64,000 nt of DNA. Origin: Timema cristinae. Lineage: Eukaryota > Arthropoda > Insecta > Phasmatodea > Timematidae. Positions 49,016 to 59,924 of this stretch are shown piece after piece; positions within the stretch are counted from its first letter, which is position 1, and each line of letters opens with the position of its first letter. The DNA lies in assembly GCA_039000515.1 (NCBI GenBank), contig JBCFYV010000001.1, positions 60,136,234 through 60,200,233 on the forward strand, given 5' to 3'. A model generated the notes under the pieces. The model worked only from the letters and a program-made list of their open reading frames with translations. It was not told where the DNA came from and ran no database searches. The position numbers and the translations under genes were made by a program.

Positions 49016-49634
49016 TTACCGTTATTCCGCCCCCTGCTCCCACCCCTCCCGCCCCTGACATACTTTCCCTTGGTAGGATAGAGGCGGTGTTGGAGTTTTT
49101 ATTCATCGTTTTGAACCTCTAGCTAGTGCTGTCTTATGTTGAATGAGCATTGGTTCCATCGTCACAAGGCCTGAACCTCTCCTGACGGCCTTTTAATTAT
49201 TAATTAATTAATTTATGCTAATTAAGGATCGAGGTGTTGGAGTTTTAGAGCGTTGTGGGAGCATGAGACAAGAGGCACCAACCTCTCACTATGACTGTCA
49301 ATGATATAATGAACATTGGCTCTATGACGTACTCACCTCCAACAGTGGCAATCAGCCTTTCACTTTTCAGGCAGTTGAATCCCCCCTACCCCACTCAGAG
49401 CCGGGTAGTTCCAGTTTCGACATCGCAAGGAGCTGGTGGCCGGAATCACCCCTTCCCCCCGGACTGGAATTTCCACAGAGCCGGGGATCCCCCACCACCC
49501 TCCCAGGGTCGTTACCTTCTGTGGTGTGACTGACAGGCAATAAGCTCCGTGCAAAAAAGGCACACCAAGCGAACAAATAATTTACCGTTATAAGGCAGTT
49601 TCGCTACTACTTTGGTTGAACGTTGACGTGTTTA
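49016..49634. other. No gene seen; C-rich patches
   Basis: Two C-rich patches (49025-49060 and 49378-49500) give proline-rich shadow frames. No family recognised. Confidence 0.4.
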
Positions 49635-50460
49635 AGCTCCACTGCCCAAAGTCTATGACAGCTCGCACACACATCCATTTGGTGGTGCAGAGTTAAAGAT
49701 TCTAATGTATCTTTTAAAACCAAATATCTAGCACAACCACTTCTTACTACCTGTCCTATTTTAATATACATGAATTACTGTATATAAACGCAAGTAAACT
49801 ATGCTATAACAAGCTTATCTTAAAGATAGAAAAGTTGCTCTAACACTGACCTTACCTATGCCTGTAATCATATTAGGTGTTAAAACAAAGGCCTCCTCGC
49901 ACAGCTGCGTGGAGGGAGGGTGGGGAAACCAGAGGTGAATAAAACTCGTTGGACAGCTTGTTGATCTGGAGGGTTGGAACAAGATGTATTTATTTACACT
50001 AATAGGAAATTTATGCGTAAAGTATAATGCAGATAAAATGTACCCGAATTTGTAGGAAAGTGGATCAGAAGAAACCAATTATTAAAAAGGATGTATTTAT
50101 TTACACTAATAGGAAATTTATGCGTAAAGTAGAATGCTGATAAAATGTACACGAATTTGTAGGAAAGTGTCCATGCTCCACTGCCCAAAGTCTATGACAG
50201 CTCTCTCGCACGCATCCACTACCTGGCCGTTTCTAATATACATGAATTACCCGTAATATTGCCACGAGTAAACTACGCTTATTTTATTTCAAATGCATTA
50301 TTGATAATGTAAAAGAACAACGAGTTTGTGTTCCTTAAAGGACTCCTCGCTTGAATGTACCTTCATCTGCGTGGAGGGAGGGTGGGGGGAAACCCAGGGT
50401 GAATAAAACTCGTTGGACAGCTTGGTGATCTGGGGTTCAAATCTCACCCACGTGGACAGA
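49635..50460. repeat. Duplicated segment in direct orientation
   Basis: Several blocks occur twice in the same orientation. The ccactgcccaaagtctatga block is at 49638 and 50176. The TAATAGGAAATTTATGCGTA block is at 50000 and 50108. The tgaataaaactcgttggaca block is at 49935 and 50399. The spacing differs between blocks (about 540, 108 and 464 bp), so more than one duplication or a later rearrangement is needed. Non-coding. Confidence 0.8.
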
Positions 50461-51560
50461 GGGGGTGTTCCTGTATAGTCCAATTTTAATAGGAATAGCC
50501 TCATCTTAGACATAGAAAAGTTATATCTACTCTTACATATTTATACGGTGTAATAATCAAGCAGGTTTCGTTCGTCCATTTTGCACCACCGTTTGCTAAA
50601 CCAAACTTATTCATTCGGCGCCATGGCAGTACATGCAACCAGTTGTGCACCATCATTTGCTATTCATTCTGCGCCAAAGCGTACTCCGCTGTTGCCTGAA
50701 CAGAACATCTAGCAGACACGACCCATCCTCTGTGTTAGGTTGAAGGTGTCTGATGGGTAACGGTACTTACAGTATCGAATATGAAACGGGTATTTAAAAA
50801 TAAACTTCTGGGAATGTATCTAAAAGTTATATAAGCACCGTGATTTTTTTCCCTAGATATTTTACTTATAAACTTATGTAAAAGTTATTATTTATGTTAT
50901 CAAAATATATATAGCCGCCATGATTTTTTCCCCTAGGTATTTAACATAGGAACATGTGTAAAGGTCATACATTATTTAATATTTAATATTATATTAATAT
51001 TATTTAATTGCCGTACAGGGTTTGTCGTGCTTGCTTACCGGCCCACTAGATGGCATCGAAAGCCGGTTTAGTTAATGTAAGGTTTCTAGGAGAGTTTACA
51101 AATAATAAATAAGTCAATGTAAGGTTTTCTTTAACAAATTGCTCTGTGAGCTTGTTCATTCTGTGCAGGGGGTGCCGCAAGATTTTAAGGGGGAATATAT
51201 AAATAAAAATATTAGAACACATTAATGAAATAAAGAAATGGAAGAAAATTTTGTCTTTCAGTGTTTTTGTGAATTGCACTTGTCACAGCCCCCCCCCAGA
51301 CAAAGCAATAAAGTCTTGAGAATGATTTGCGTGTTGTGTTGTCAACAATTAGGACAGACTGAGGACTATGTGCTCTGAATAATCACAAGTCTCACATTAA
51401 TAAAACAATTCTACTATTATTTGACTAGAGTAATCTCACATTGTGTTTGGCTAGTGTGCTAATTTATTGGTTTCCAAAACAATTTATCTCTATGTGAATA
51501 AATAGCCAAAGCTATTAAGGTGTATTTTAGGAGGGTTAACACCACACGAGTGACATATTA
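50461..51560. other. No gene seen
   Basis: AT-rich with short duplicated phrases (attatttatgttatc, ccctaggtattt). No coding signal. Confidence 0.4.
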
Positions 51561-51678
51561 CGAAAATTTGAAATATGACACCTGGACACGGAAATCAAAC
51601 CCGGGACCTCTGGCTTAGTACGCCAATGCTCTGACCACTGAGCTATCCAGGGTCATTCTTCACTCATATTTAAGGCAG
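51561..51678 (-). repeat. tRNA-derived SINE next to the left side of the virus-like element
   Basis: Same family as the 6013 copy. On the minus strand there is A box TAGCTCAGTGG and a B box with one change (GGTTTGATTTCC). The head continues with atgagtgaagaatgaccc as in the 6013-6400 pair. It ends at about 51678, where more GC-rich sequence leading to the polymerase promoter begins. Confidence 0.8.
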
Positions 51679-51843
51679 TGGAACAGAGCATCGAGCAGAC
51701 ACCTCCGTCCACTTCGCTGGGTCGATGCCGACTACCGAAATAACGGGATTTACAAAGGGACTTATGGACAGATCTGTGTTGCGCATGCGCAGAGACACAT
51801 TAGAGTATTAGGTCATTACAGACGGCAGGCTCTTTGAAGAGGG

Positions 51844-51850
51844 TATAAAT
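51844..51850 (+). promoter_or_regulatory. TATA box of the spliced polymerase gene
   Basis: TATAAAT in the context gagggtataaatagaac, 62-68 bases upstream of the ATG at 51912. An initiator-like tcatttc lies about 30 bases downstream. Position and spacing fit an RNA polymerase II core promoter. Confidence 0.7.
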
Positions 51851-51911
51851 AGAACCCGCTCATTACATTTGGTCATTTCAATTTGTGATTGACGCCGCCG
51901 AACATCAAAAA

Positions 51912-51948
51912 ATGAGTTTCGAGTCGCTAGAAAATTTTCTAAATTTAG
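51912..51948 (+). CDS. Exon 1 of the spliced pPolB gene
   Basis: ATG at 51912 and 12 codons (MSFESLENFLNL) end at 51948 at a consensus donor (TTTAG|GTAAGT), leaving one base of the next codon (phase 1). It sits about 40 bases past the predicted start site. Exons 2 and 3 and the long polymerase exon all accept phase 1, which is the main argument that this is a real gene start. Confidence 0.65.
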
Positions 51949-52040
51949 GTAAGTTTTTTTTTTCTGTATATTTTAACTGGTGTTTTTTTTGTTGACTAAT
52001 ACAGCTGGGGTGTACAATGGTGTTCTTCTTTTTTTGTTAG

Positions 52041-52157
52041 TTGAAGAGCCCCCGATGATTGGAGGGGATCTACAACCGGAGGATCCCAATAGCCTGGACC
52101 AGCTGCTACTGTTCGATGAAAACGGAATTTGCAACGCTGATGGTAACGCGTCGATGG
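52041..52157 (+). CDS. Exon 2 of the spliced pPolB gene
   Basis: An exon of 117 bp (39 codons) between a T-rich acceptor (tttttttgttag, ending 52040) and a consensus donor (ATGG|GTAAGT). It is entered and left in phase 1 with no stops. The product is acidic (PMIGGDLQPEDPNSLDQLLL). An alternative acceptor at 52004 (gactaatacag) would put other sequence in front. Confidence 0.65.
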
Positions 52158-52251
52158 GTAAGTAACAGACTAAAAACATATATATTGGAGTCTTGTTGGT
52201 GTTGTTTTTTTTCCTGTAAATGCTAATTAATTTGTATTTATTTAATTTCAG

Positions 52252-52494
52252 ACTACTGGGATCCGTACGGTTTAGACGAAGGGCTTCGGGGGTGCATACC
52301 GTCAGTTGTAGAGACATCGACTCCCCCGGAGACGCCCTTACGAATCGGTGCCACTCACGACGCCACTGATGTCGCCCCTGGGCCCTCTCCCTGTATCATC
52401 GCGCCCTCACCCCTACCACCGGTGCCCCTCGTCGCCATGGGAAATGCGCCTCCCGCTGTTTGGGCAGATTTGGACACCCTTGACCGACTGCTAT
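52252..52494 (+). CDS. Exon 3 of the spliced pPolB gene
   Basis: An exon of 243 bp (81 codons) between a strong acceptor (tttatttaatttcag, ending 52251) and a consensus donor (CTAT|GTAAGT). It is entered and left in phase 1 with no stops. The product starts DYWDPYGLDEGLRG, is proline-rich in the middle (APSPLPPVPLVA) and ends WADLDTLDRLL. No catalytic domain is visible; low-complexity acidic/proline-rich sequence of this kind often serves as an interaction or activation segment. Its fusion to a polymerase is inferred from phase, not from transcripts. Confidence 0.65.
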
Positions 52495-54281
52495 GTAAGT
52501 ACCTTCTACATGTAGCCACTAGGCAGTGTAGCTTTCTCTCTCTCGCACAAATCCTGTTATATCGCCCCTCAGAGTCGAAAACAATTGCTAGCAGTGAGCT
52601 TGTACTACATCGTTTAGTGTATAAAAGAATGCGTGTGTTTACAGTTTAGAGCAAGGAAAACTATATTGCTACTTAAACGTTTATTAAAAATCCTACCTGT
52701 ATGATTTATACCGAGCCAGTGGTGGGAGTCCTTGGTTCAATTCCCTCTTGGGATAAGCGAAAATACTGGTTTAGTCAACTATTTTGTTCAATAAAGGGTC
52801 CTGGGTTCAAAGACAGAAAATTATAATTGTCGTTTTACAATGTGATCGAGTATCATTTTAGTGTCTCCTGGTCACGGGTTCATTTCCTGTACAAAGTCAG
52901 AAAATTGTAATCAACACTTTAGACAGTCACGTTTCACTCTGCATAAACATAAGTCCGTGCACTTTAATTTATGATGTGTAATAGTAACCAATTTAAAAAC
53001 TATATGTATGCAGTGCCACGGGTTCGAATCCAAACAGGGGATGAAAATGAGAGTTTATTCTTCTTGTACTAAATTTGTGTCTGGCTGACACTTTAGGGCG
53101 TACTTTTTTTAATTCCAGTCTAAATGTTTACGTGTTCTTATGTATGTTTACACGTTGCAGGCTTAATATAGTAAAATGTATTTTTTAGTTAAGGGCTGTA
53201 CATTTCCTCTGTCAATTTATTACCGTCTTTTGTTTACCGCCAAACATAATCTTAAAAGTTGTGCTTATTTTATAAATAAAGTAATGCATGTTAAGGATAC
53301 AGCTGCCTCTAGATACATATTTCAAATATAGGAGGCAGCTAGTAGCTTATGATAACCAAACAAATGTTTTTTGAAAAGGGTTGAACATATTTTTCCCCGA
53401 TTTAAAGAAAGCTGTTATAAACTCAAATTTTACTACCCCTTTTAAGGTGTCTAACTTTCGTTGTGTTAAGTGCGGCGGGCTGTCTATCCACTCATTATGC
53501 AGGCGTTAGAAACAATATCTAGTATCATAGCTATCAATTCATTACGCGAGCATAATCTCCGGCGGTTTTTTTTTTTCAATAAATTGACACATTCGTAGTT
53601 GAAAACAATTAAAGCGAAAAGTATCTTAAGACGTAATCTCCGCTGCTAAAATGATATAATAATAATAATAATACAAAAAGTATTAAAGAGATGAGTTTGA
53701 GCTTCAAATCTTAGCAAGGTAAACTAGAGACAATTTTTTTCACTCTCCCTCCGCCGCAAGTGCTGACGCACTTCTGTAAATGGCGGTTACGTCTAAAGCA
53801 ATTGAAAAATTGAGCATGCTATAGTAATAATAATAATACAAAAAGTATTAAAGAGATGAGTTTGAGCTTCAAATCCATAATCTTAAAAGTTGTGCTTATT
53901 TTATAAATAAAGTAATGCATGTTAAGGATACAGCTGCCTCTAGATACATATTTCAAATATAGGAGGCAGCTAGTAGCTTATGATAACCAAACAAATGTTT
54001 TTTAAAAGGGTTGAACATATTTTTCCCCGATTTAAAGAAAGCTGTTATAAACTCAAATTTTACTACCCCTTTTAAGGTGTCTAACTTTCGTTGTGTTTAA
54101 GTGCAGCGAGCTGTCTATCCACTCATTATGCAGGCGTTAGAAACAACAGCTAGTATCATAGCTATCAATTCATTACGCGAGCATAATCTCCGGCGTTTTT
54201 TTTTCAATAAATTGACACATTCGTAGTTGAAAACAATTAAAGCGAAAAGTATCTTAAGACGTAATCTCCGCTGCTAAAATG

Positions 54282-54332
<51 letters not shown>

Positions 54333-54696
54333 AAAAAGTATTAAAGAGATGAGTTTGAGCTTCAAATCTTAGCAAGGTAAACTAGAGACAATTTTTTTCA
54401 CTCTCCCTCCGCCGCAAATGCTGACGCACTTCTGTAAATGCCGGTTACGTCTAAAGCAATTGAAAAATTGAACATGCTATATTAATAATACAAAAAGTAT
54501 TAAAGAGATGAGTGTTAGGTTCGAATCTTACCAAGGTAAACTAGAGAATTTTTTCACTCTCCCTCCTCGCAAATGCTGGCTCACTTCTGTAAATGTTGGT
54601 TTCGGCTAAAGCAATTGAAAAATTCAAACATATTATACATTTTAAAGAAAAAATATGCGCCTGTTGTAACAAGGCTTACTTTGACATGTGTTATAG
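52495..54696 (+). other. Long intron with a 631-bp tandem duplication
   Basis: This 2.2-kb stretch lies between the donor at 52495 and the acceptor ttgacatgtgttatag ending at 54696. Most of it consists of a tandem duplication (listed separately). It also holds four tRNA-T-arm-like motifs near 52737, 52803, 52876 and 53019, and a (TAA)n tract at about 54286-54331. No coding sequence was recognised. Confidence 0.55.
53245..54640. repeat. 631-bp tandem duplication plus a partial third copy
   Basis: The first copy runs 53245-53875 and the second starts at 53876 with the same sequence (CATAATCTTAAAAGTTGTGC). A shorter third copy (about 54480-54640) repeats the last part (cactctccctcc, then cttctgtaaatg and aaagcaattgaaaaatt). 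The second copy is longer because of an expanded (TAA)n tract. The ATG at 54573, the first one in the long polymerase frame, lies inside the third copy and so is probably not a true start. Confidence 0.9.
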
Positions 54697-57600
54697 TTGA
54701 ATTGGAGGCCGGAAATGGCGGGATGACCACAGAGCCACCATCACCAGCGGTGGCACCCCTCCAGCCCTATGTAGTCGCATCGCCCCAGCTCCAGAGAGAA
54801 GGGGTTCGAGCCCCTGTGTCCCTGCAAGCCGGAACATCTTCACTCCGGCCTCTACGGCAGGGAGACGGAGTTCGAGCCCCGGCGGCGGCGGCGAGGGAGA
54901 TGGGGCCCATGGAGCTGGCGACAGCGGGACCGTCTTCTGGCCCTCAACGCGGAATTAGTGGCCCGGTGAATCAGGTAGGTGGGGCATTGCAAAATGGCGT
55001 CCCTCTTCGCATAATCGAAGAGAGGATTAAACAATTGAGGCGTTTCTTTTATACTGGTAGAGAAATTACCGTACATCTTGGTGCTCCAGCAAGCGATCGT
55101 GACGCATTAAGCTGGCTTGAAGAACAAATTACTAATTTGCTCCATCGGTTGCAGGACCATGGCGTTAGCGCCGATGACCACGTAGGCTTACTTTTGAGTA
55201 GCACTGACTCAACGTTAAGCCCTGTGTATGTCTCATTTAGGCGAGCAGACCAGCTAGACGCTAGACAAGTGCTTGATAACGTAAGTCGCGTGTTGCAGAG
55301 TAATAGTTTGTTTTTGAGTACAGCACCACTGTACGTTAAACTCTGCCATTTTAAGGAGCCTCGCGGGAGTGGACGTTATTGTGATAAACTCTCTCCCGCA
55401 AGCACATATAGCCGTAATAACAAAGGGATCATTACGATTCAAAATGACGACACACTTTGTCTTGCCCGTGCATTGGTTGTCGCCAAAGCTATATGTGACA
55501 ATAAAAGAGAACCAGGATGCATGGACGTGAACACCTTTAAACAAATCAAAATGGGTCGACCTATTCAAAAACTCAAAGCAGAGGAACTATGCCGTGATGC
55601 CCGTGTGAATCTTTTGAAAGGTGGTGGGCTCACTGAGCTGAAACAATTTCAAGCATACCTTTCCGAATACAAAATCACAGTGTTCAGGGAACGTCGGGGG
55701 AGACAGGTCCTATATGAGGGGCCTACTCCCTCCGAACATTCCTTTATGGGGCACCTTGATTTGTATTTTCACGACGATAAGCAAAACCATTTTGACGTCA
55801 TAACATCCTTGACAGCCGCATTTAAGTGTGGGTACTTTTGCCGCGAGTGCCGTGTACCGTTCAACACAAAGAACGAGCACAAATGTGAATCCGCGTGCAA
55901 AAAGTGCCACGCTAAAGCGGTTTGTAGCGGAGGCCGATCTGTGGTCTGTAAAGACTGCGGGCGTTGGTTCACAAATCAGACGTGCTTTGATAACCATAAA
56001 CGTCCCGGGTTTTTCAGCGGTCACAGATCGGTCTGTGATGTCAAAAAGGTTTGCGAGGTATGCGGGCAATTTTTCAGTTTGGAAAAATCAAATTTTTCAC
56101 ATATGTGTTATGAGACTTTTTGTAGAGTATGCGAGACCCATCGCCCTTTTGGCCATTTCTGTTATATGAAGCAGGCCCCATCCAAGCCGTCACTGGAAAA
56201 GAATAATTTCATGTTTGTATTCTACGATTTTGAATGCAGACAAGAAACGCTTCTTCAAGGTGCGGCAGGCACGTACTTGCACGAACCTAACCTATGTGTC
56301 GTGCAAACGTGTTGTAAGGCCTGTGTTCATATAGATGCAAATGACTATCATTGCACCGACTGTGGGGCGATAGGACTCGCATATTCAAGGGTGATACCAC
56401 AATGGCCCAATTTTTTGAATTTATAGAACAAATTAAAGCTTCAAAATTTAAGGATATCACCCTCCTCGGCCATAACGCTAAATCCTATGATGGAAATTTT
56501 ATTTTAAAATATATGATGGAGGTTAAAAAATGGACTCCAGAACTTATAATGAACGGTGGGAAAATCATGTCCATGCGTTACGGCCCACTCCACTTTATTG
56601 ACTCACTGAACTTTCTCCCGATGTCGCTGTCCAAATTGCCCAAAACTTTCGGCTTGGACGAGTCTTTGGCCAAGGGACATTTCCCTCATTTTTTCAATAA
56701 AAAAGAAAACGCGGGGTATAGGGGTCCCTTGCCGCCAAAGGAGGACTACGGCATCGGCGAGATGTCAGTTGAGGGAAAGGAGCACTTTGAGAAGTGGTAT
56801 GACGCGTTGGTCAAAGATAACTATGTCTTTGATTTTAAACGCGAGTTGGAACTGTATTGTGTGAAAGATGTAGAGATCCTACGGAAGGCCTGCCTGAAGT
56901 TTAGAGAGATGCTCATGGAGAAAGCAAAGGTGGATCCTTTCAGAGAGGCGTGTACGATAGCTGGAGCGGCCATGTTGGTTTACCGCCGAAGTCATCTTAA
57001 GGAGAATACTATCGGTATTATCCCTAACGGTGGCTATCGGTGCGCAGACCAACAGTCGCACGTCGCTGTACAATGGCTCTGCTGGGAGGCCCATCAACGC
57101 GGTGTCTCTATTCTTCATGCGGGTAACGGCCGTGAGGAATATGTGTTAGGGCGACGTGTAGACGGTGTTGTTAAAGCTGGAGATACCACCACCGTCTTCC
57201 AGTTTTGGGGCTGTTATTGGCACGGGTGCCCTCTCTGTTACCCTGACAGGACCACCCCCGTCAAAAATAGTCCCCACGAGACCATGGAGACGCGTTATGA
57301 AGCGACCATGGCTTGTTTGGAAAAGTTTAAGAATGCCGGCTACACGGTCGTAGAGATGTGGGAGTGCATGTTTAATGCGATGAAACGCACAGACAAGGAC
57401 TTGCAGCAATTTGTACTCCGGCACGAGGTGTATACCAAGGAACCTCTCAGTCCCAGGGATGCATTCTTTGGCGGGCGTACAAATTGTATCAAGCTCTTCC
57501 ACGAAACAGACCTTTCTTGTGGGGAGAAGATCAAGTACTTGGATGTGTGTTCATTGTATCCATACGTTTGCAAGTACAAAAAATACCCAGTCGGCCACCC

Positions 57601-58858
57601 CAAAATTCACTTGGAACCAAATTGTCCGTCTATAGATCAAGTAGAAGGCATAGCCAAAGTTACAGTGACGCCTCCGCGAGATTTATTCCTGCCCGTATTG
57701 CCTACCAGGATGCACGACAAGCTAATGTTCATCTTGTGCAGGAAATGCGGGGAGGAGAAAAACCAAGGCGCGTGTCAGCACAACGACAAAAAAGATCGCT
57801 GGTTGACAGGCGTCTGGGTGATTGACGAGATCCGGAAAGCCGTTGAGAAAGGCTACACCGTTGAAGCAGTGCACGAAGTGTGGGAGTACAATGTATCTGT
57901 TTATGACCGTCAGACGCGTTCTGGCGGCCTGTTTCACGGATACATTGATACTTTTTTGAAAATTAAACAAGAAGCCAGCGGATGGCCAGAGTGGTGTACC
58001 TCACAGGAGGAAAAGTTAGCATACATTCAAAATTATGAGGAAAGGGAAGGGGTAAAACTAGATTTCGGCTCTGTTTGTAAAAACCCTGGTCTCCGCACTC
58101 TGGCTAAACTTTTTTTAAATTCACTATGGGGAAAGTTTGGGCAAAGACCCGATTTACCACACGTAGCCGTTGTCAACGACTATCAGGGCGTCCACAAGTA
58201 CCTGACGGATCCGTACATCACCGTGGACAGCGTGATTGATGTAAATGATGAGGTTATGTTCCTCAATTACAAGGATGCGCGTGACGCGTTGCGCCCTAAC
58301 CCTAACACGAGTGTGGCGGTGGCGTGCTACACGACTGCTATGGCTAGGTTGCACTTATACAGCATCCTTGAACAATTGGGGGACCGCGTTTTATATCATG
58401 ATACAGATAGCGTTCTATTCACTGAACGCCCCGGCGATTGGAGTCCACCGACCGGATACTTTTTAGGTGACCTCACTGATGAACTTCAGGATTACGGTCC
58501 GGAAAGCTACATTAGCGCCTTTGTATCTGGTGGTCCCAAAAATTACGCTTACCGAGTTTGCGTTGGCGGTGATCCTGCCAAAACAAAAACGGTGTGCAAG
58601 GTTCGCGGGATCACCATAAACTATGGCAACCGGAACGATGTTAATTTTGAAGTTTTGAAAGCGATGGTCACCGAACAGGCTGCGGAAAGATACATACAGA
58701 TACCGCACAAAATTGTAAGAAAAGGTCTTGCAACTGTATGTACCGTTTCGCAGACTAAAGTCTACCGGCCCGTGTACACCAAACGCCGGATAACAGATGA
58801 TTTTAATACGTTGCCGTTTGGGTATCAGAGTCCTTGTAAACGCGCTCGCCACGAATAA
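54697..58858 (+). pseudogene. Protein-primed family-B DNA polymerase (pPolB), last exon, one frame break
   Basis: pPolB enzymes copy linear DNA using a protein primer and carry a 3'-5' exonuclease. The frame opens at 54573, but I place the exon start at the acceptor at 54697; the next ATG is 54723 (MTTEPPSPAV). Order seen: proline-rich start; an N-terminal region with GIITIQNDDTLCLARAL; a Cys/His-rich finger region (about 55830-56170); ExoI FYDFECRQE at 56220; then a frame break between 56345 and 56426. After it come ExoII GHNAKSYDGNF (56470), ExoIII YCVKDVEIL (56855), motif A YLDVCSLYPYV (57536), motif B LFLNSLWGKFGQ (58107), motif C HDTDSVLF (58397) and GGPKNYAYRV. All catalytic acidic residues are kept. 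Similarity is to Polinton/adintovirus-type polymerases; the frame break makes this copy probably non-functional unless frameshifting occurs. Confidence 0.88.
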
Positions 58859-58859
58859 A
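58854..58859 (+). terminator. Poly(A) signal overlapping the polymerase stop codon
   Basis: AATAAA at 58854-58859 contains the stop codon TAA (58856-58858). A GT/T-rich stretch follows within about 60 bases. Such compaction is usual in viral genes. Confidence 0.6.
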
Positions 58860-58959
58860 AGGTGATCATTTAGACGGGCTGAATAATCATCTTTATTCTT
58901 TCACTCTAGACAGTTCCACTGACATACCATTTTTCAAAGATTTGAGATTTTTTTTCATA

Positions 58960-59300
58960 TTTTTTTTCTGCATGAAAACAAGCATATTTTTTTATATTTT
59001 TTTATGCACCCGGGTTACTTTTTTATATTTTTTTATTTGCCAGTACAGTCCTCTGCCTACCTGATTTTTTTCAAGTCAATTAGTTGCTTGTATATATTTT
59101 AATTCTAGCCAAATGTTTGTATATATATATTTATTTTAAATCTAATACATTGTTTGTATATATTTTTTTTTTCTGATAAACTGATTGTATATATTTTTAT
59201 TTTAAATCTAATACATTGTTTGTATATATTTTTTTTCAGTCAAATATGATAGACTGATTGTATATATTTTTATTTTAAATCTATTCACATATATATTTAT
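58960..59300. repeat. AT-rich degenerate repeat downstream of the polymerase
   Basis: Irregular copies of ttgtatatatttttattttaaatctaatacattg, about 50-60 bp apart. Non-coding. Confidence 0.7.
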
Positions 59301-59329
59301 TTTCTTTTAGTACCGAGGCCACTATTCCC

Positions 59330-59585
59330 CCCTATATTGTAAATATTCACAGTATACTTTTCACTGTGTGTAAATAAATATGATAAACAAAACCAGTTAT
59401 GTCTATACTAATAATTATATATTGTAAATATTCACAGTATACTTTTCACTGTGTGTAAATAAATATTGTAAACAAAATCAGTTATGTTTATACTAATAAT
59501 TATATATTGTAAATATTCACAGTATACTTTACACTGTGTATATACTTTTTTTCATGACCAAATAAATATTGTAAAAATTATTATG
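59330..59585. repeat. 85-bp tandem repeat, 3 copies
   Basis: Starts at about 59333, 59417 and 59503 (TATTGTAAATATTCACAGTA followed by tacttt(t/a)cactgtgt and an AATAAATA box). Each copy contains a poly(A)-signal-like AATAAATA. The AATAAA sites in tandem could act as backup transcription ends; this is inference. Confidence 0.85.
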
Positions 59586-59628
59586 TTTGTTTTTTTAACG
59601 TCTATACCCCACACCTCTCTCCTATCCT

Positions 59629-59915
59629 ATAAATACAAGCTCATATAGCTTATAAGCTCAGTCTCAGTGCATGGTCACTCTAAGTCCTGATGAATTAAAA
59701 TCACAGATTGAGTATGCATGCACTTACATGATTGAAGCAGCTTCTTCTTTCAGCCACAAAGGAAGTGGTGTGTCCGAGGACCGTTGTGAAATACTTAGAG
59801 CTAATTTATATATTCCTTTGGGTGATTGCAGCTATATTCCATTACCAGAAGAGTTGATTAATAGGAACGCTCTAATTAATATAAGAAATGCTGACAGTAA
59901 ATGCTTTTGGAAAAC
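59629..59915 (+). pseudogene. 5' end of a second pPolB-type gene, truncated
   Basis: TATAAAT lies at about 59630. Initiator-like TCAGT follows at about 59658-59668. ATG at 59671 starts MVTLSPDELKSQIEYACTYM, with EILRANLYIPLGDCSYIPLP and INRNALINIRNADSKCFW later. The last block is the conserved N-terminal motif that precedes the exonuclease domain in a Polinton-type polymerase family, the family to which the 39.4-41.2 kb remnant appears to belong. It is cut off at about 59915, where a tRNA-like SINE begins. The open frame runs on to 60012 only because the SINE happens to be open. Similarity is from recall of the motif. Confidence 0.55.
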
Positions 59916-59924
59916 CACGCTCAG

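Noticed and set aside
48739..49122. 127-residue plus-strand ORF
   Set aside because: It is a translation of the ~90-bp tandem repeat and a C-rich patch; no start context or family.
55254..55568. Minus-strand ORFs inside the polymerase gene (also 55710-56069, 57146-57502, 58463-58852)
   Set aside because: Antisense shadows of the polymerase coding frame.
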